Shown here: in pieces, positions 24,411-32,857 of the stretch
Numbering within the stretch: the stretch's first letter is position 1
Layout of the letters: each line of letters begins with the position of its first letter
Source of the DNA: JBPYFK01 sp051984675
GTDB taxonomy: Bacteria > Actinomycetota > Actinomycetes > Mycobacteriales > Pseudonocardiaceae
Assembly: GCA_051984675.1 (NCBI GenBank)
Contig: JBPYFK010000100.1
Location: forward strand, 1-64,000
DNA: 64,000 nt
Reading direction: 5' to 3'
Notes under the pieces: model-generated
Seen by the model: the letters and a program-made list of their open reading frames with translations, nothing else
What the model was told of the DNA's origin: nothing
The model's database searches: none
Made by a program: the position numbers and the translations under genes

Positions 24411-25839
24411 CCAGGTACGCCCCCAACCCGGCCGTGCCGCCCTCACGTCCGAACCCGGATTCCTGGTAGCCGCCGAACGGCGCGGTCGGGTCGAACCGGT
24501 TGAACGTGTTCGCCCACACCACGCCGGCCCGTAGTCGCTGCGCGATCCACAGCATGCGCGACCCCGTTTCCGTCCAGATCCCAGCGGACAGCCCGTAGGG
24601 CGTGTTGTTCGCCTTGGCAACCGCCTCGTCCGGGGTTCGGAAGGTCAGCACGGACAGGACCGGGCCGAAGATCTCATCGCGTGCGATGCGCATCGACTGT
24701 TGCACGCCGGAAAAGATCGTGGGCGCGACGAAGAATCCCTGGTCCGGCAGCGTGCACGGGCTGGTCCACCGGACCGCGCCCTCGGCTTCGCCGGCGCCGG
24801 TGAGGTCGGTGATCTTGGCCAGTTGCTCGGCCGAGTTGATCGCGCCGATGTCGGTGTTCTTGTCCAGCGGGTCGCCCACGCGCAACGTGGTCACGCGCGC
24901 CTTCAGCCTGTCCAGCAGCTCATCGGCGATCGACTCTTCCACCAGCAGCCGGGAACCGGCGCAACAGACGTGCCCCTGGTTGAAGAAGATCCCGTTCACG
25001 ATCCCCTCGACGGCCTGGTCCAGCGGCGCGTCGGCGAAGACGATGTTGGCGCCTTTGCCCCCGAGTTCGAGGGTGAGTCTCTTCCCGCTGCCGGCCAATG
25101 CTGCCTGGATCTGCTTGCCGACCTCGGTCGAGCCAGTGAACGCCACCTTGTCCACGCCCGGATGGGCGACCAGTTCGGCGCCGACGTCACCCGCTCCGGG
25201 GACGATGTTCACCACGCCCGGTGGCAGATCGGCCTGCTGGCAGATTTCCCCGAAGGTCAGCGCGGTCAGCGGCGTCGTCTCGGCCGGTTTGAGCACCACA
25301 GTGTTTCCGCAGGCCAACGCGGGTGCGACCTTCCACGCCAGCATGAGGAGCGGAAAGTTCCACGGGATGACCTGGCCTGCGACGCCCAGCGGGCGCGGGG
25401 CGGGGCCGAAGCCCGCGTAGTCGAGCTTGTCGGCCCAGCCGGCATGGTGGAAGAAATGCGCGGCGACAGTCGGCAGGTCGACGTCCCGGGATTCCCGGAT
25501 GGATTTGCCGTTGTCCAGCGTTTCCAGTACGGCGAGTTCGCGGCTGCGCTCCTGGATCAGGCGCGCGATGCGGAAGAGGTACTTGGCGCGCTCGCCGCCG
25601 CGCATCGAAGCCCAGTCGCCCTCGAAGGCCGCACGGGCGGCCCGGACCGCTCCGTCCACATCGGACGATGATGCCGTGCTGACCTCCGCGAGCTTCTCGC
25701 CGGTGGCCGGGTTGATCGTGGTCAGGACCTCGCTCGTGCCGTCGACGAACTCGCCGCCGGAGAACATCTGGTAGCTCGGCTTGAGGCTCGCGATCTCCCG
25801 CGACTCCGGGGCCGGTGCGTACTCCCAGGTGTCTGCCAT
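24403..25839 (-). CDS. NAD-dependent aldehyde dehydrogenase
   Basis: A full-length 478-residue ALDH with PWNFPLLML (oxyanion Asn), KPAETTPLTAL, GSTEVGKQI (cofactor loop), LELGGKGANIVF (catalytic Glu) and FFNQGHVCCAGSR (catalytic Cys). ATG 25839 overlaps the deoC stop by one base (TGATG), so the two are translationally coupled. DeoC releases acetaldehyde plus glyceraldehyde-3-phosphate, making acetaldehyde oxidation to acetate the likely job. The dead paralogue follows in the same operon. Confidence 0.95.
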   Translation of the reverse strand: MADTWEYAPAPESREIASLKPSYQMFSGGEFVDGTSEVLTTINPATGEKLAEVSTASSSDVDGAVRAARAAFEGDWASMRGGERAKYLFRIARLIQERSRELAVLETLDNGKSIRESRDVDLPTVAAHFFHHAGWADKLDYAGFGPAPRPLGVAGQVIPWNFPLLMLAWKVAPALACGNTVVLKPAETTPLTALTFGEICQQADLPPGVVNIVPGAGDVGAELVAHPGVDKVAFTGSTEVGKQIQAALAGSGKRLTLELGGKGANIVFADAPLDQAVEGIVNGIFFNQGHVCCAGSRLLVEESIADELLDRLKARVTTLRVGDPLDKNTDIGAINSAEQLAKITDLTGAGEAEGAVRWTSPCTLPDQGFFVAPTIFSGVQQSMRIARDEIFGPVLSVLTFRTPDEAVAKANNTPYGLSAGIWTETGSRMLWIAQRLRAGVVWANTFNRFDPTAPFGGYQESGFGREGGTAGLGAYLDV

Positions 25840-26789
25840 CAACTCACCGCAACGTAGTCGGGGCTGGAGTAGTGCCCGTCGAGCTGGGTTCTGCGTTGCA
25901 TCACCAGGTCCGTCAGCAGGCTGGACGCGCCGAAACGGAACTTCTCGGGCGTGAGCCACTCCGGGCCGGCGACCTCGCGCACGGCCACCAGGTAGCGGAT
26001 CGCGTCCTTCGTGGTGCGGATTCCGCCCGCCGGTTTCACCCCGCGTGCCTGGCCGGTGCGGTCCCGCCAGTCCCGGACGGCCTGCAACATCACGTGCGTG
26101 ACGGGCAGGGTGGCGGCCGGGCTCACCTTGCCGGTCGAGGTCTTGATGAAGTCGGCTCCGGCCAGCAGCGCCAGCCAGCTGGCACGGCGCACGTTGTCGT
26201 AGGTGACGAGTTCGCCGGTTTCCAGGATCACTTTCAGGTGTGCCGTGCCGCAGGCGGCCTTGACCTCGCGGATCTCTTCGAACACCTGGCCGTAGCGTCC
26301 GGCGAGGAACGCGCCCCGGTCGATCACCATGTCCACTTCGGTCGCGCCCGCTGACACCGCCGCCTCCACGTCGGCCAGCTTGACCCGCTGCGGCGCCCGG
26401 CCGGACGGGAACGCGGTCGCCACGCTGGCCACGCCGATGCCTGACCCGCGCAGCGCCTCCACGGCGGTGGTCACCAGGTCGGGATACACGCATACCGCCG
26501 CGACCTGCGGGGTATCCGGGCAGTCCAGGTCGGGAAGGCGCGCCTGTGCGGCCAAGGCATGCACTTTGCCCGCGGTGTCGGCCCCTTCGAGGGTGGTCAG
26601 GTCGACCATGCTGATCGCGGTGTCGATCGCCCACGCCTTGGCGGCTTTCTTGATACTGCGCGTAGCCAGCGTGGCCGCCCGTTGCTCCAACCCGACCGGG
26701 TCTACTCCCGCAAGCCCGCGCAGGAACCGATTCAGCGAAGCGTCGTCCCTGCTCGGATCGGCGAACTCGGCGGGCAGCGACGGGTCCAT
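25839..26789 (-). CDS. deoC: Deoxyribose-phosphate aldolase
   Basis: Class I aldolase of 316 residues cleaving 2-deoxyribose-5-phosphate. It has the Schiff-base Lys in GADFIKTSTGK, the second Lys in GVKPAGGIRT and the acidic pair region TEVDMVIDRG / LKVILETGEL. It is about 60 residues longer at the N-terminus than short DeoC forms, as in other long-type actinobacterial/animal DERA. ATG 26789 starts the conserved part; a frame to 26954 is non-conserved. First gene of deoC-ALDH-ALDH'. Confidence 0.95.
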   Translation of the reverse strand: MDPSLPAEFADPSRDDASLNRFLRGLAGVDPVGLEQRAATLATRSIKKAAKAWAIDTAISMVDLTTLEGADTAGKVHALAAQARLPDLDCPDTPQVAAVCVYPDLVTTAVEALRGSGIGVASVATAFPSGRAPQRVKLADVEAAVSAGATEVDMVIDRGAFLAGRYGQVFEEIREVKAACGTAHLKVILETGELVTYDNVRRASWLALLAGADFIKTSTGKVSPAATLPVTHVMLQAVRDWRDRTGQARGVKPAGGIRTTKDAIRYLVAVREVAGPEWLTPEKFRFGASSLLTDLVMQRRTQLDGHYSSPDYVAVS

Positions 26790-26982
26790 ACCGCCGAGTC
26801 TAGATCGTGACGGGCGGGGGCGGGTGCGAAAGCCGAAAGGCGCCAACCGCCCGTTCGGGGGATAGGGGGTTGAACCCGATCGGCGTACGGCGTTTGGTGA
26901 GTTCGGGGGTGTGGTTACTTGCCAATTGAGCACCTGCTCCGCCTCACAACTCATCCGACATGGCTGCCGGAGGTGGTCAGGA

Positions 26983-28116
26983 ATGAAGGCCGTCGTCTAC
27001 CAGGAACCCTTCTCGGTGACGATCTCGGATGTCGACCGGCCGGACATCCAGCACCCGAACGACGTGATCGTCCGGGTGACTTCTACCGCGATCTGTGGCT
27101 CTGACCTGCACATGTACGAGGGTCGGACCGCGGCCCAGCCCGGAATCGTGTTCGGGCACGAGAATCTGGGGATCATCGAGGCCGTCGGGCCGGGCGTGAC
27201 CAGTCTGAAGCAGGGTGACCGCGTCGTCATGCCCTTCAACGTGGCGTGCGGGTTCTGCAAGAACTGCATGGCCGGCGACACCGGGTTCTGCCTCACGGTC
27301 AACCCGGGATTCGCGGGCGGCGCCTACGGCTATGTCGCCATGGGTCCGTACATGGGCGGTCAGGCCGAGTACCTGCGGGTGCCGTTCGCGGACTTCAACT
27401 GCCTGCTGCTGCCGCCAGGCGACGAGTTCGAGCGGGACTTCGTCCTGCTGGCGGACATCTTCCCGACCGGCTATCACGGCTGCGAGCTCGCCGGCGTGTC
27501 GCCGGGGGAGAGCGTCACGGTCTTCGGCGCGGGACCGGTCGGGCTGATGGCCGCGTACTCGGCGCTGCTGCGCGGCGCGTCCCGGGTGTTCAGCGTGGAC
27601 CGGGTACCCGAGCGGCTGGCCAAGGCGGAGGAGATCGGGGCCATCCCGATCGACTTCACCAGGGGCGACCCCGCGCAGCAGATCAAGGACCAGACCGAGG
27701 GCGAGGGCACCGACAAGGGCGTGGACGCCGTCGGCTACCAGGCCGTGGGCAGTGACGCCAGCCGCGAGGAACCCGCGGTGGTGCTCAACGAGCTGATCGA
27801 GACCGTGCGGCCGACGGGCAAGCTCGGCATTCCGGGCCTGTACGTGCCGTCCGATCCCGGTGCGCCGGACGAGCACTCGGCACGCGGCCGGTTGCTGGTG
27901 GCGATCGGCAAGCTGTTCGAGAAGGGCATGGCGCTGGGTACGGGCCAGTGCAACGTCAAGCGGTACAACCGCCAGCTGCGCGACCTGATCACCGCCGGAC
28001 GGGCGAAGCCGAGCTTCGTCGTGTCGCACGAGCTGCCGCTGAGCCAGGCGCCAGAGGCTTACCGGAAGTTCGACCAGCGGGTCGAGGGCTACACGAAGGT
28101 GGTCCTGCACCCGTGA
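26983..28116 (+). CDS. Zinc alcohol dehydrogenase family, glutathione-independent formaldehyde dehydrogenase type
   Basis: A 377-residue medium-chain dehydrogenase. The catalytic zinc site is CGSDLHMYEGR and GHENLG (C-H-E region) and the structural zinc lobe is CGFCKNCMAGDTGFC. The NAD-binding Rossmann motif is VFGAGPVGLMAA. The long insert after the structural zinc and the overall pattern match glutathione-independent formaldehyde dehydrogenase (FdhA/Pseudomonas type), which dismutates or oxidises formaldehyde. A good GGAGGTGGTCAGGA precedes ATG 26983. It is divergent from the deoC operon, so it may serve general aldehyde detoxification. Confidence 0.88.
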   Translation: MKAVVYQEPFSVTISDVDRPDIQHPNDVIVRVTSTAICGSDLHMYEGRTAAQPGIVFGHENLGIIEAVGPGVTSLKQGDRVVMPFNVACGFCKNCMAGDTGFCLTVNPGFAGGAYGYVAMGPYMGGQAEYLRVPFADFNCLLLPPGDEFERDFVLLADIFPTGYHGCELAGVSPGESVTVFGAGPVGLMAAYSALLRGASRVFSVDRVPERLAKAEEIGAIPIDFTRGDPAQQIKDQTEGEGTDKGVDAVGYQAVGSDASREEPAVVLNELIETVRPTGKLGIPGLYVPSDPGAPDEHSARGRLLVAIGKLFEKGMALGTGQCNVKRYNRQLRDLITAGRAKPSFVVSHELPLSQAPEAYRKFDQRVEGYTKVVLHP

Positions 28117-28132
28117 TGAGCGGCGTGAGCGG

Positions 28133-28160
28133 CGGTTCTGGCCCTACGGAGCCAGAACCG
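28133..28160. terminator. Bidirectional terminator between the FdhA-like and monooxygenase genes
   Basis: Perfect 10-bp stem CGGTTCTGGC (28133-28142) and GCCAGAACCG (28151-28160) with an 8-nt loop, between two convergent stops. Confidence 0.75.
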
Positions 28161-28176
28161 TCGAACACGCTCGCCG

Positions 28177-29802
28177 TCAGCGGTCGAGGACCGTTCGCAG
28201 GGCTTTCTCCAGCGCTACCGCCGGCTGGCTGGCCATGCCGGGGCTGCGCCACGCGATGAAGCCGTCCGGCCGCACGAGGACCGCCCCGGACCGGGCGATC
28301 CGGTACCGGTCGCACCAGCCACCGGACGCGTCGCGGAACTCGCCGTCCCGGCTGATGTGGTGGGCCGTGACGTCGATACCCAGGGTGCTGGCCACCACAT
28401 GCGTCGCATCCACCCATGCGGCACCGTCCTCGCCGGTCAGCAGGACGAAGCCGTGCCCGAAAAGGTCTATTGTGGACACTTCGCCGGCATCGGTCAGCAG
28501 TGGCACGTGCGGCGCCCGCGACCCCGGGCGGCCGGTCGGTTCGGTGGGATCTTCGAGCAGCTCACCGGCATCGCCCGGTTCGAGCACGGCCGCCGCCGAC
28601 TGCCGGTAGCCGAAACACAGCATGCCCGGGTCCTCGACCGGCGGTGCGGCGTTCGGGTCGGCGAGGTGCGGGAAGCTACGGACAGTGGCGTTCTTCCACT
28701 GGTTGTCCGCGATGAAGTCGCCCACCGCGCGCCGTTCCGGATCGTGGCTGGCCAGCAGCCCAGGTCCGGCCTGCCCGCAGACCACCGCGGCGAGTTTCCA
28801 GGCCAGGTGGAAACCGTCCATGATCGCGGTGTTGCCGCCCATTCCACCGTGCGGTGGCATCGTGTGTGCGGCATCGCCGACCAGGTGCACCCGGCCCGCG
28901 CTGAAGCGGTCGGCCACCTGCATGGCCAGCTCGGTCGTCCGCGCCTCGAGGATGTCCGGGACGAGGTCGGCGATTCCGGTGACGACGCGGATCAGTTCGA
29001 GGCTGCGCCTCTCGTCGAAGTCGGCGCCCTGCCGCGGGTCGTAGTCGATCCCGACCACGAGTTCGTCGGCGTTGTCCGTGCTGACTACGACCCCGCTGCC
29101 CTCGGGTAGACGCTCGTTGCGCACGTAGTAGAGGACCATGGCGTCGTCACTGGCGATCGAGCCGAAGTCACCGCGCACCAGCCACAGCAGCGTGTGCGCG
29201 AGCGAGCCCCGGCCATGGGTGCCGATGCCCAGGGCATGCCGGATCGGACTGCGGTGACCATCGGCGGCGACGACGTAGTCCGCCCGGATCCTGTGGCGCT
29301 GGCCGCTTTCCAGGTCGTGCAGTGTGGTGGTCACTCCGGCGTCATCCTGCTCGAAGGACTCCAGTTCGGTGCTGAACCGCAGGTCCGCGCCGAGTTCGCG
29401 AGCGCGGTCGGCGAGGATGCGCTCGGCCTTGGCCTGGCTGACGTCGGACGAGCCGGTCGGGGAGAGGTGCGACAGCCGCACGAACGTGTCGTGCAGGATT
29501 TCGCGGAACACCGGTCCGGTCGCGCTTTCCGCGATGCGGAGGGCGAACCCGTGGCTCTTCGGCGATGCCGCGCGGAACCTCCGCTCCAGCCCGGCCAGCC
29601 GCAGTGCCTCCATGGTGTGCGGCATCTGCCCCCGCGCCTTCGGCTGGCGCGAGGTGCCCGGGTGGCGCTCGACGAGCAATGGCCGCACGCCGTGTAGGGC
29701 CAGGAAGACCGCTGTGGACAACCCTGCCAGTCCGGCGCCGACGACCAGAACCGGCACCTGTTCGTCCGATCCCTGTTCCGCAAGTGCCTGTGTTGTGGAC
29801 AT
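28177..29802 (-). CDS. FAD-dependent aromatic monooxygenase (PheA/TfdB, TetX-like group)
   Basis: A 541-residue group A flavin monooxygenase. FAD motifs are VLVVGAGLAGLSTAVFLA (GxGxxG), ADYVVAADGHRSPIRHALGI (DG motif) and RVHLVGDAAHTMPPHGGMG (GD motif). A thioredoxin-like C-terminal domain of the phenol-hydroxylase subfamily is present (VLVRPDGFIAWR near the end). ATG 29802 has GGAGGGGG upstream. It is divergent from and likely repressed by the TetR gene at 29941, the arrangement seen for inducible drug- or polyphenol-inactivating hydroxylases. The substrate is unknown. Confidence 0.92.
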   Translation of the reverse strand: MSTTQALAEQGSDEQVPVLVVGAGLAGLSTAVFLALHGVRPLLVERHPGTSRQPKARGQMPHTMEALRLAGLERRFRAASPKSHGFALRIAESATGPVFREILHDTFVRLSHLSPTGSSDVSQAKAERILADRARELGADLRFSTELESFEQDDAGVTTTLHDLESGQRHRIRADYVVAADGHRSPIRHALGIGTHGRGSLAHTLLWLVRGDFGSIASDDAMVLYYVRNERLPEGSGVVVSTDNADELVVGIDYDPRQGADFDERRSLELIRVVTGIADLVPDILEARTTELAMQVADRFSAGRVHLVGDAAHTMPPHGGMGGNTAIMDGFHLAWKLAAVVCGQAGPGLLASHDPERRAVGDFIADNQWKNATVRSFPHLADPNAAPPVEDPGMLCFGYRQSAAAVLEPGDAGELLEDPTEPTGRPGSRAPHVPLLTDAGEVSTIDLFGHGFVLLTGEDGAAWVDATHVVASTLGIDVTAHHISRDGEFRDASGGWCDRYRIARSGAVLVRPDGFIAWRSPGMASQPAVALEKALRTVLDR

Positions 29803-29837
29803 ATCCCCCTCCGCAAGCAACGCCGTCACCATCAGGG

Positions 29838-29904
29838 AACGGTGTTCGTGACTACGAACACCGTTATAGCTACGAACGGTGTTCGCGTCAAGTACAGTGT
29901 TCGT
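29838..29904. promoter_or_regulatory. TetR operator array in the monooxygenase/TetR divergent region
   Basis: A perfect dyad AACGGTGTTCGT (29838-29849), GACT, ACGAACACCGTT (29854-29865) is followed by a second dyad CGAAC-GGT-GTTCG (29873-29885) and a lone half-site GTGTTCGT (29897-29904). Together five copies of the GTGTTCG/CGAACAC half-site lie between the two starts, in locally lower-GC DNA. Confidence 0.85.
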
Positions 29905-29940
29905 GTTTGGGAAGTCGTGCTGGCGGATCAGGAGGCGTTG

Positions 29941-30636
29941 ATGTCGGTGCCCGTGCCCCCGTGGCGACAACGTGCGAGCCGGTCACGGGCGGCCAAGCGG
30001 CCACTCAGCGTGGAGTCGGTGGTGGCGGCGGCCGTCGAGCTGCTCGACGCGGAAGGGCTCGACGCCGTCAGCATGCGGAGGGTCGCGCAGCGGCTCGACA
30101 CCGGGGCTGCGTCGCTGTACGCGTACGTGCGCAACAAGGACGAGCTGCAGGAACTGATGCTCGACCAGATCATCGGCGAGATCCCGCTGCCCGAACCCGA
30201 CCCGGCGCGCTGGCAGGAGCAGGTCAAACACCTCATCCGGGAGCAGCTCAGGGTGTATCAGACGCACCCCGGGATCGCCCAGGTCGTCATGCGCACTCCG
30301 GCGCCGACCGGGCCGAACGCGCTGGCCGCCAGCGAAGCGTTCCTGTCCCTGCTGCGCGCGGCCGGGTTCTCCGATCGCATCACGGCGTTCGCCGTGGACC
30401 TGCTCGTGCTCTACCCGACGGCGGTGGCCATGGAACGTACGGCCTCCTTCGGTCTCGGCGAAGCCGAGCTGGCCGAGCGGATGGAGCAGGTGCGCCGCTA
30501 CTTCAGCGAGCTGCCGGCCGACCGCTTTCCCACCATGACCGCGCTGATGCCGGTGCTGTTCGAGGGGGCAGGCGACGAGCGGTTCGAGTTCGGGCTCGAA
30601 ATCCTCGTGCGGGGGCTTGCTGCCCACCTGCCCTGA
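29941..30636 (+). CDS. TetR/AcrR-family repressor with TetR_C domain
   Basis: A 231-residue regulator. The N-terminal HTH is SVESVVAAAVELLDAEGLDA, SMRRVAQRL and GAASLYAYVRNKDELQELML. The C-terminal ligand domain is of the TetR_C (tetracycline-repressor) class judging from the pattern of helices and length. ATG 29941 has GGAG six nt upstream; longer readings begin inside the operator. It is expected to repress itself and the divergent monooxygenase, released by the monooxygenase substrate. Confidence 0.9.
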   Translation: MSVPVPPWRQRASRSRAAKRPLSVESVVAAAVELLDAEGLDAVSMRRVAQRLDTGAASLYAYVRNKDELQELMLDQIIGEIPLPEPDPARWQEQVKHLIREQLRVYQTHPGIAQVVMRTPAPTGPNALAASEAFLSLLRAAGFSDRITAFAVDLLVLYPTAVAMERTASFGLGEAELAERMEQVRRYFSELPADRFPTMTALMPVLFEGAGDERFEFGLEILVRGLAAHLP

Positions 30637-30668
30637 TGGCCACCTGACCTGACTGCCACCCGTCCTGA

Positions 30669-31328
30669 TCAGGCGGGTTCGACCAGCGCGGACGGGTTCG
30701 GCGGGTACATCGGCAGCACGTCCACGTACTCGCCGGCGTGGGGCAGCCACGACCAACTCAGCATCTGGCCGCGGCTGCGCCGGCCGGTCAGGCCACGCCA
30801 CAGCTCGTAGGCGGCCACTTCGAGCGTGGTCACCGGCTCGCCGGAGCCGAGTTCCAGGTTCTCCTCGTCGGTGTGGATCACCAGACGTCCCCGGCCGAGC
30901 ACCCGCTCGTCCAGCGTGGCGGCCGCGAAGTCCAACGCGGCCAGCCATGCCTGCCTGGGCGGTCGCCCCAGGCCCAGCGCACCCCGCAGGTCCGCTTCGT
31001 GCACCAGCATGCCGTGGAAGACCGGCTGGTGCTCGCCGTTGCGGATCTTCTTCTCGACCTGCGGGGCGTGCGAGTCCCACTCGTCGAGGATCTGGTCGAG
31101 TGTCCGGTTCCGGCGCGCCTGGATCTGCCCGGCGGTCCAGGCGGCCGAGCGGTCCGGGTCCACAGTGTTCGCGACCACGTCGGCGGCCACCCCGGCGAGA
31201 TGCGCGGCGAGGTCCCGAACAGTCCACTCTGGACATGCTGGAACCCGTTGCGCCCAGCGCTGTTCGTCCAGCCCGCGCAGGATCTCAGCGGTGCGCTGGC
31301 GCGACTCCCGATAGATGTCGGCGTACAT
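30669..31328 (-). CDS. Maleylpyruvate isomerase-type mycothiol-dependent protein (DinB/MDMPI fold)
   Basis: A 219-residue protein with the MDMPI_N signature: ADIYRESRQRTAEILRGLDE, CPEWTVRDLAAHLAGV (metal-binding His with the later HGMLVHEADLRGALG). The C-terminal domain (LVIHTDEENLELGSG, then AAYELWRGLTGRRS) is the usual sterol-carrier-like MDMPI_C. Family members use mycothiol, the actinobacterial thiol. ATG 31328 has GGGAGG upstream. The specific substrate is unknown. It is divergent from upp. Confidence 0.85.
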   Translation of the reverse strand: MYADIYRESRQRTAEILRGLDEQRWAQRVPACPEWTVRDLAAHLAGVAADVVANTVDPDRSAAWTAGQIQARRNRTLDQILDEWDSHAPQVEKKIRNGEHQPVFHGMLVHEADLRGALGLGRPPRQAWLAALDFAAATLDERVLGRGRLVIHTDEENLELGSGEPVTTLEVAAYELWRGLTGRRSRGQMLSWSWLPHAGEYVDVLPMYPPNPSALVEPA

Positions 31329-31423
31329 GGAACCTCCCACGAAGCTGCCCGACCGCTGCCCGTTCCTACTTCTCGCAGTGTCCTCTGCTGGCCAATCAAA
31401 CACCAACAGCTACGGTCTCCACC

Positions 31424-32047
31424 ATGGATATTCGGGTCGTCGATCACCCCTTGGCCAGAGCGCGACTGTCCACAATGCGCGATGCGCGCACCGACAACGC
31501 CACGTTCCGGGCGGCGCTGCAGGATCTCACGATGATGCTGATCTACGAGGCCGCCAGGGAAGCCGAGCTGGCATCGTCCCCGATCCGCACGCCGGTGGCG
31601 GAGACGGTCGGCTACCGGCTGGCGAACTCGCCGCTGCTGGTGCCGGTGCTGCGCGCCGGTCTCGGCATGGCAGACCAGGCGCATCGGCTGATCCCGGAGG
31701 CCAGGATGGGGTTCGTCGGCATGGCCCGGGACGAGCAGACCCTGCGCCCGGTGCCGTACATGGAGTCCCTGCCGGCGGACCTGTCCGGGCGGCCGGTGTT
31801 CGTGCTCGACCCGATGCTGGCCACCGGTGGTTCCATGGCCTACACGATCGGGCTGCTGGTGCAGCGCGGTGCCACCGACGTCACGGCGATCTGCGCGCTT
31901 GCCGCGCCGGAGGGCATCGACCGGCTGAGTGCGGAGCACCTGCCGGTCCGCGTGGTCACTGCCGCAGTGGACGACCACCTCAACGAGTCCGGGTTCATCG
32001 TCCCCGGGCTGGGGGATGCCGGAGACCGCGAGTACGGGGCGGTGTGA
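31424..32047 (+). CDS. upp: Uracil phosphoribosyltransferase
   Basis: Salvages uracil with PRPP to UMP. The 207-residue protein shows the PRPP-binding loop VFVLDPMLATGGSMAYTI and the uracil-binding C-terminal GDAGDREYG. ATG 31424 begins the conserved MDIRVVDHPLARARLSTMRD. Together with cdd, deoA and deoD it completes base/nucleoside salvage in this window (Rv3309c in mycobacteria). Confidence 0.96.
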   Translation: MDIRVVDHPLARARLSTMRDARTDNATFRAALQDLTMMLIYEAAREAELASSPIRTPVAETVGYRLANSPLLVPVLRAGLGMADQAHRLIPEARMGFVGMARDEQTLRPVPYMESLPADLSGRPVFVLDPMLATGGSMAYTIGLLVQRGATDVTAICALAAPEGIDRLSAEHLPVRVVTAAVDDHLNESGFIVPGLGDAGDREYGAV

Positions 32048-32102
32048 CGTCGCCGACGCTCGGGTGCCCCGCCATCGCCGCGCCCACCATCCCTAGTGCG
32101 AG

Positions 32103-32121
32103 TGGTATCAGCGAGATACCA
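32103..32121. promoter_or_regulatory. Palindromic operator/leaderless promoter of the RHH-Doc pair
   Basis: Perfect 7-bp dyad TGGTATC (32103-32109), AGCGA, GATACCA (32115-32121), ending 7 bp before the antitoxin ATG. The right arm contains TACCAT at 32117-32122, exactly -12 to -7 from the ATG. This fits a leaderless -10 element overlapped by an autoregulatory site; no Shine-Dalgarno sequence is present. Confidence 0.65.
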
Positions 32122-32128
32122 TCGTCGT

Positions 32129-32335
32129 ATGGCTATGACGCTGCGACTGACCGACGAAGAGAGCCGCCAGCTCGCCGAGCTGGCCGCCGCCGAAGGGCGC
32201 TCCAAGCAGGAGATCGTGCGCAGCGCGCTCGCCGACCGGTGGGCCCGCCGGCACAAGGAACAGCAGCTCAGAGACGTCATGGCGCGGGTGTTGCCGCGGT
32301 ACCGGGGCTTGCTCGACAAGCTCGGCCCGGCATGA
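32129..32335 (+). CDS. Ribbon-helix-helix (CopG-type) antitoxin-like protein
   Basis: A 68-residue protein: a short beta strand (MAMTLRLTD) then two helices (EESRQLAELAAAEGRSKQEI and VRSALADRWARR) is the CopG/MetJ-Arc fold, followed by a basic tail. It precedes a Doc-like protein by 14 bp, so the pair reads as a toxin-antitoxin module, with this protein as DNA-binding antitoxin binding the adjacent palindrome. Confidence 0.85.
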   Translation: MAMTLRLTDEESRQLAELAAAEGRSKQEIVRSALADRWARRHKEQQLRDVMARVLPRYRGLLDKLGPA

Positions 32336-32349
32336 TCGACTATTAGCCG

Positions 32350-32730
32350 GTGACTGTTTACCTCGACGCCTTCGACCTGCTCATGCTCGCCAGCGATATT
32401 TCCGACGGTGACCTGGAGGTTCGGGACAGCGGTCTGCTCGACGCCGCCGCTTACCGCCCGCGAGCCGAAGTCCTGGGCGTGGAGGCGTACGACTCGCTGT
32501 GGACGAAGGCAGCCGCCCTGCTCGACTCGATCGTGCGCACGCGCCCACTGCTCGCCGGGAACTGGCGGCTCGGCTGGGTCGCGGCTGTCGCGCTGTGTGA
32601 CCTGAACGGCTGGTGGATCAACGCCGACGACGAGCGTGCCCTGGAGCTGGTGCGCCAGATCGGGCGGGAACAGGTGGAGATCCCGCACGTCGCGAGCCAT
32701 CTGGAGAATTGGGCGCAGCCAAAGGTCTGA
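32350..32730 (+). CDS. Doc/Fic-family-like protein with a degenerate active-site motif
   Basis: A 126-residue protein with the size and helical pattern of Doc (death-on-curing) toxins. The Fic motif HPFxDGNKR region is VRTRPLLAGNWRLGWVAAVA, in which the catalytic His is Arg, the Asp is Ala and the Lys is Trp. The Gly-Asn and final Arg remain. The downstream LCDLNGWWINADDERALELV matches the family's C-terminal helix. GTG 32350 is used. It follows the RHH gene as toxin would follow antitoxin. Activity is doubtful without His; it could be an inactive or repurposed phosphotransferase. Confidence 0.75.
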   Translation: MTVYLDAFDLLMLASDISDGDLEVRDSGLLDAAAYRPRAEVLGVEAYDSLWTKAAALLDSIVRTRPLLAGNWRLGWVAAVALCDLNGWWINADDERALELVRQIGREQVEIPHVASHLENWAQPKV

Positions 32731-32857
32731 TCACCTGCCGACCCGATTGTGTGCCGACGAGCGCGCGGGGCCACTTGGTGTATTCGTAGCGTTTGGACGT
32801 TGTTCCCACACTTGATGGCGTTTCCTTCGCTGTTGCCGTGACACGGTCGGGGGTGTG

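Noticed and set aside
24411..26634. Very long minus ORF joining deoC shadow and ALDH
   Set aside because: The N-terminal part is Arg/Gly-rich shadow of deoC; the ALDH has a clear coupled ATG at 25839.
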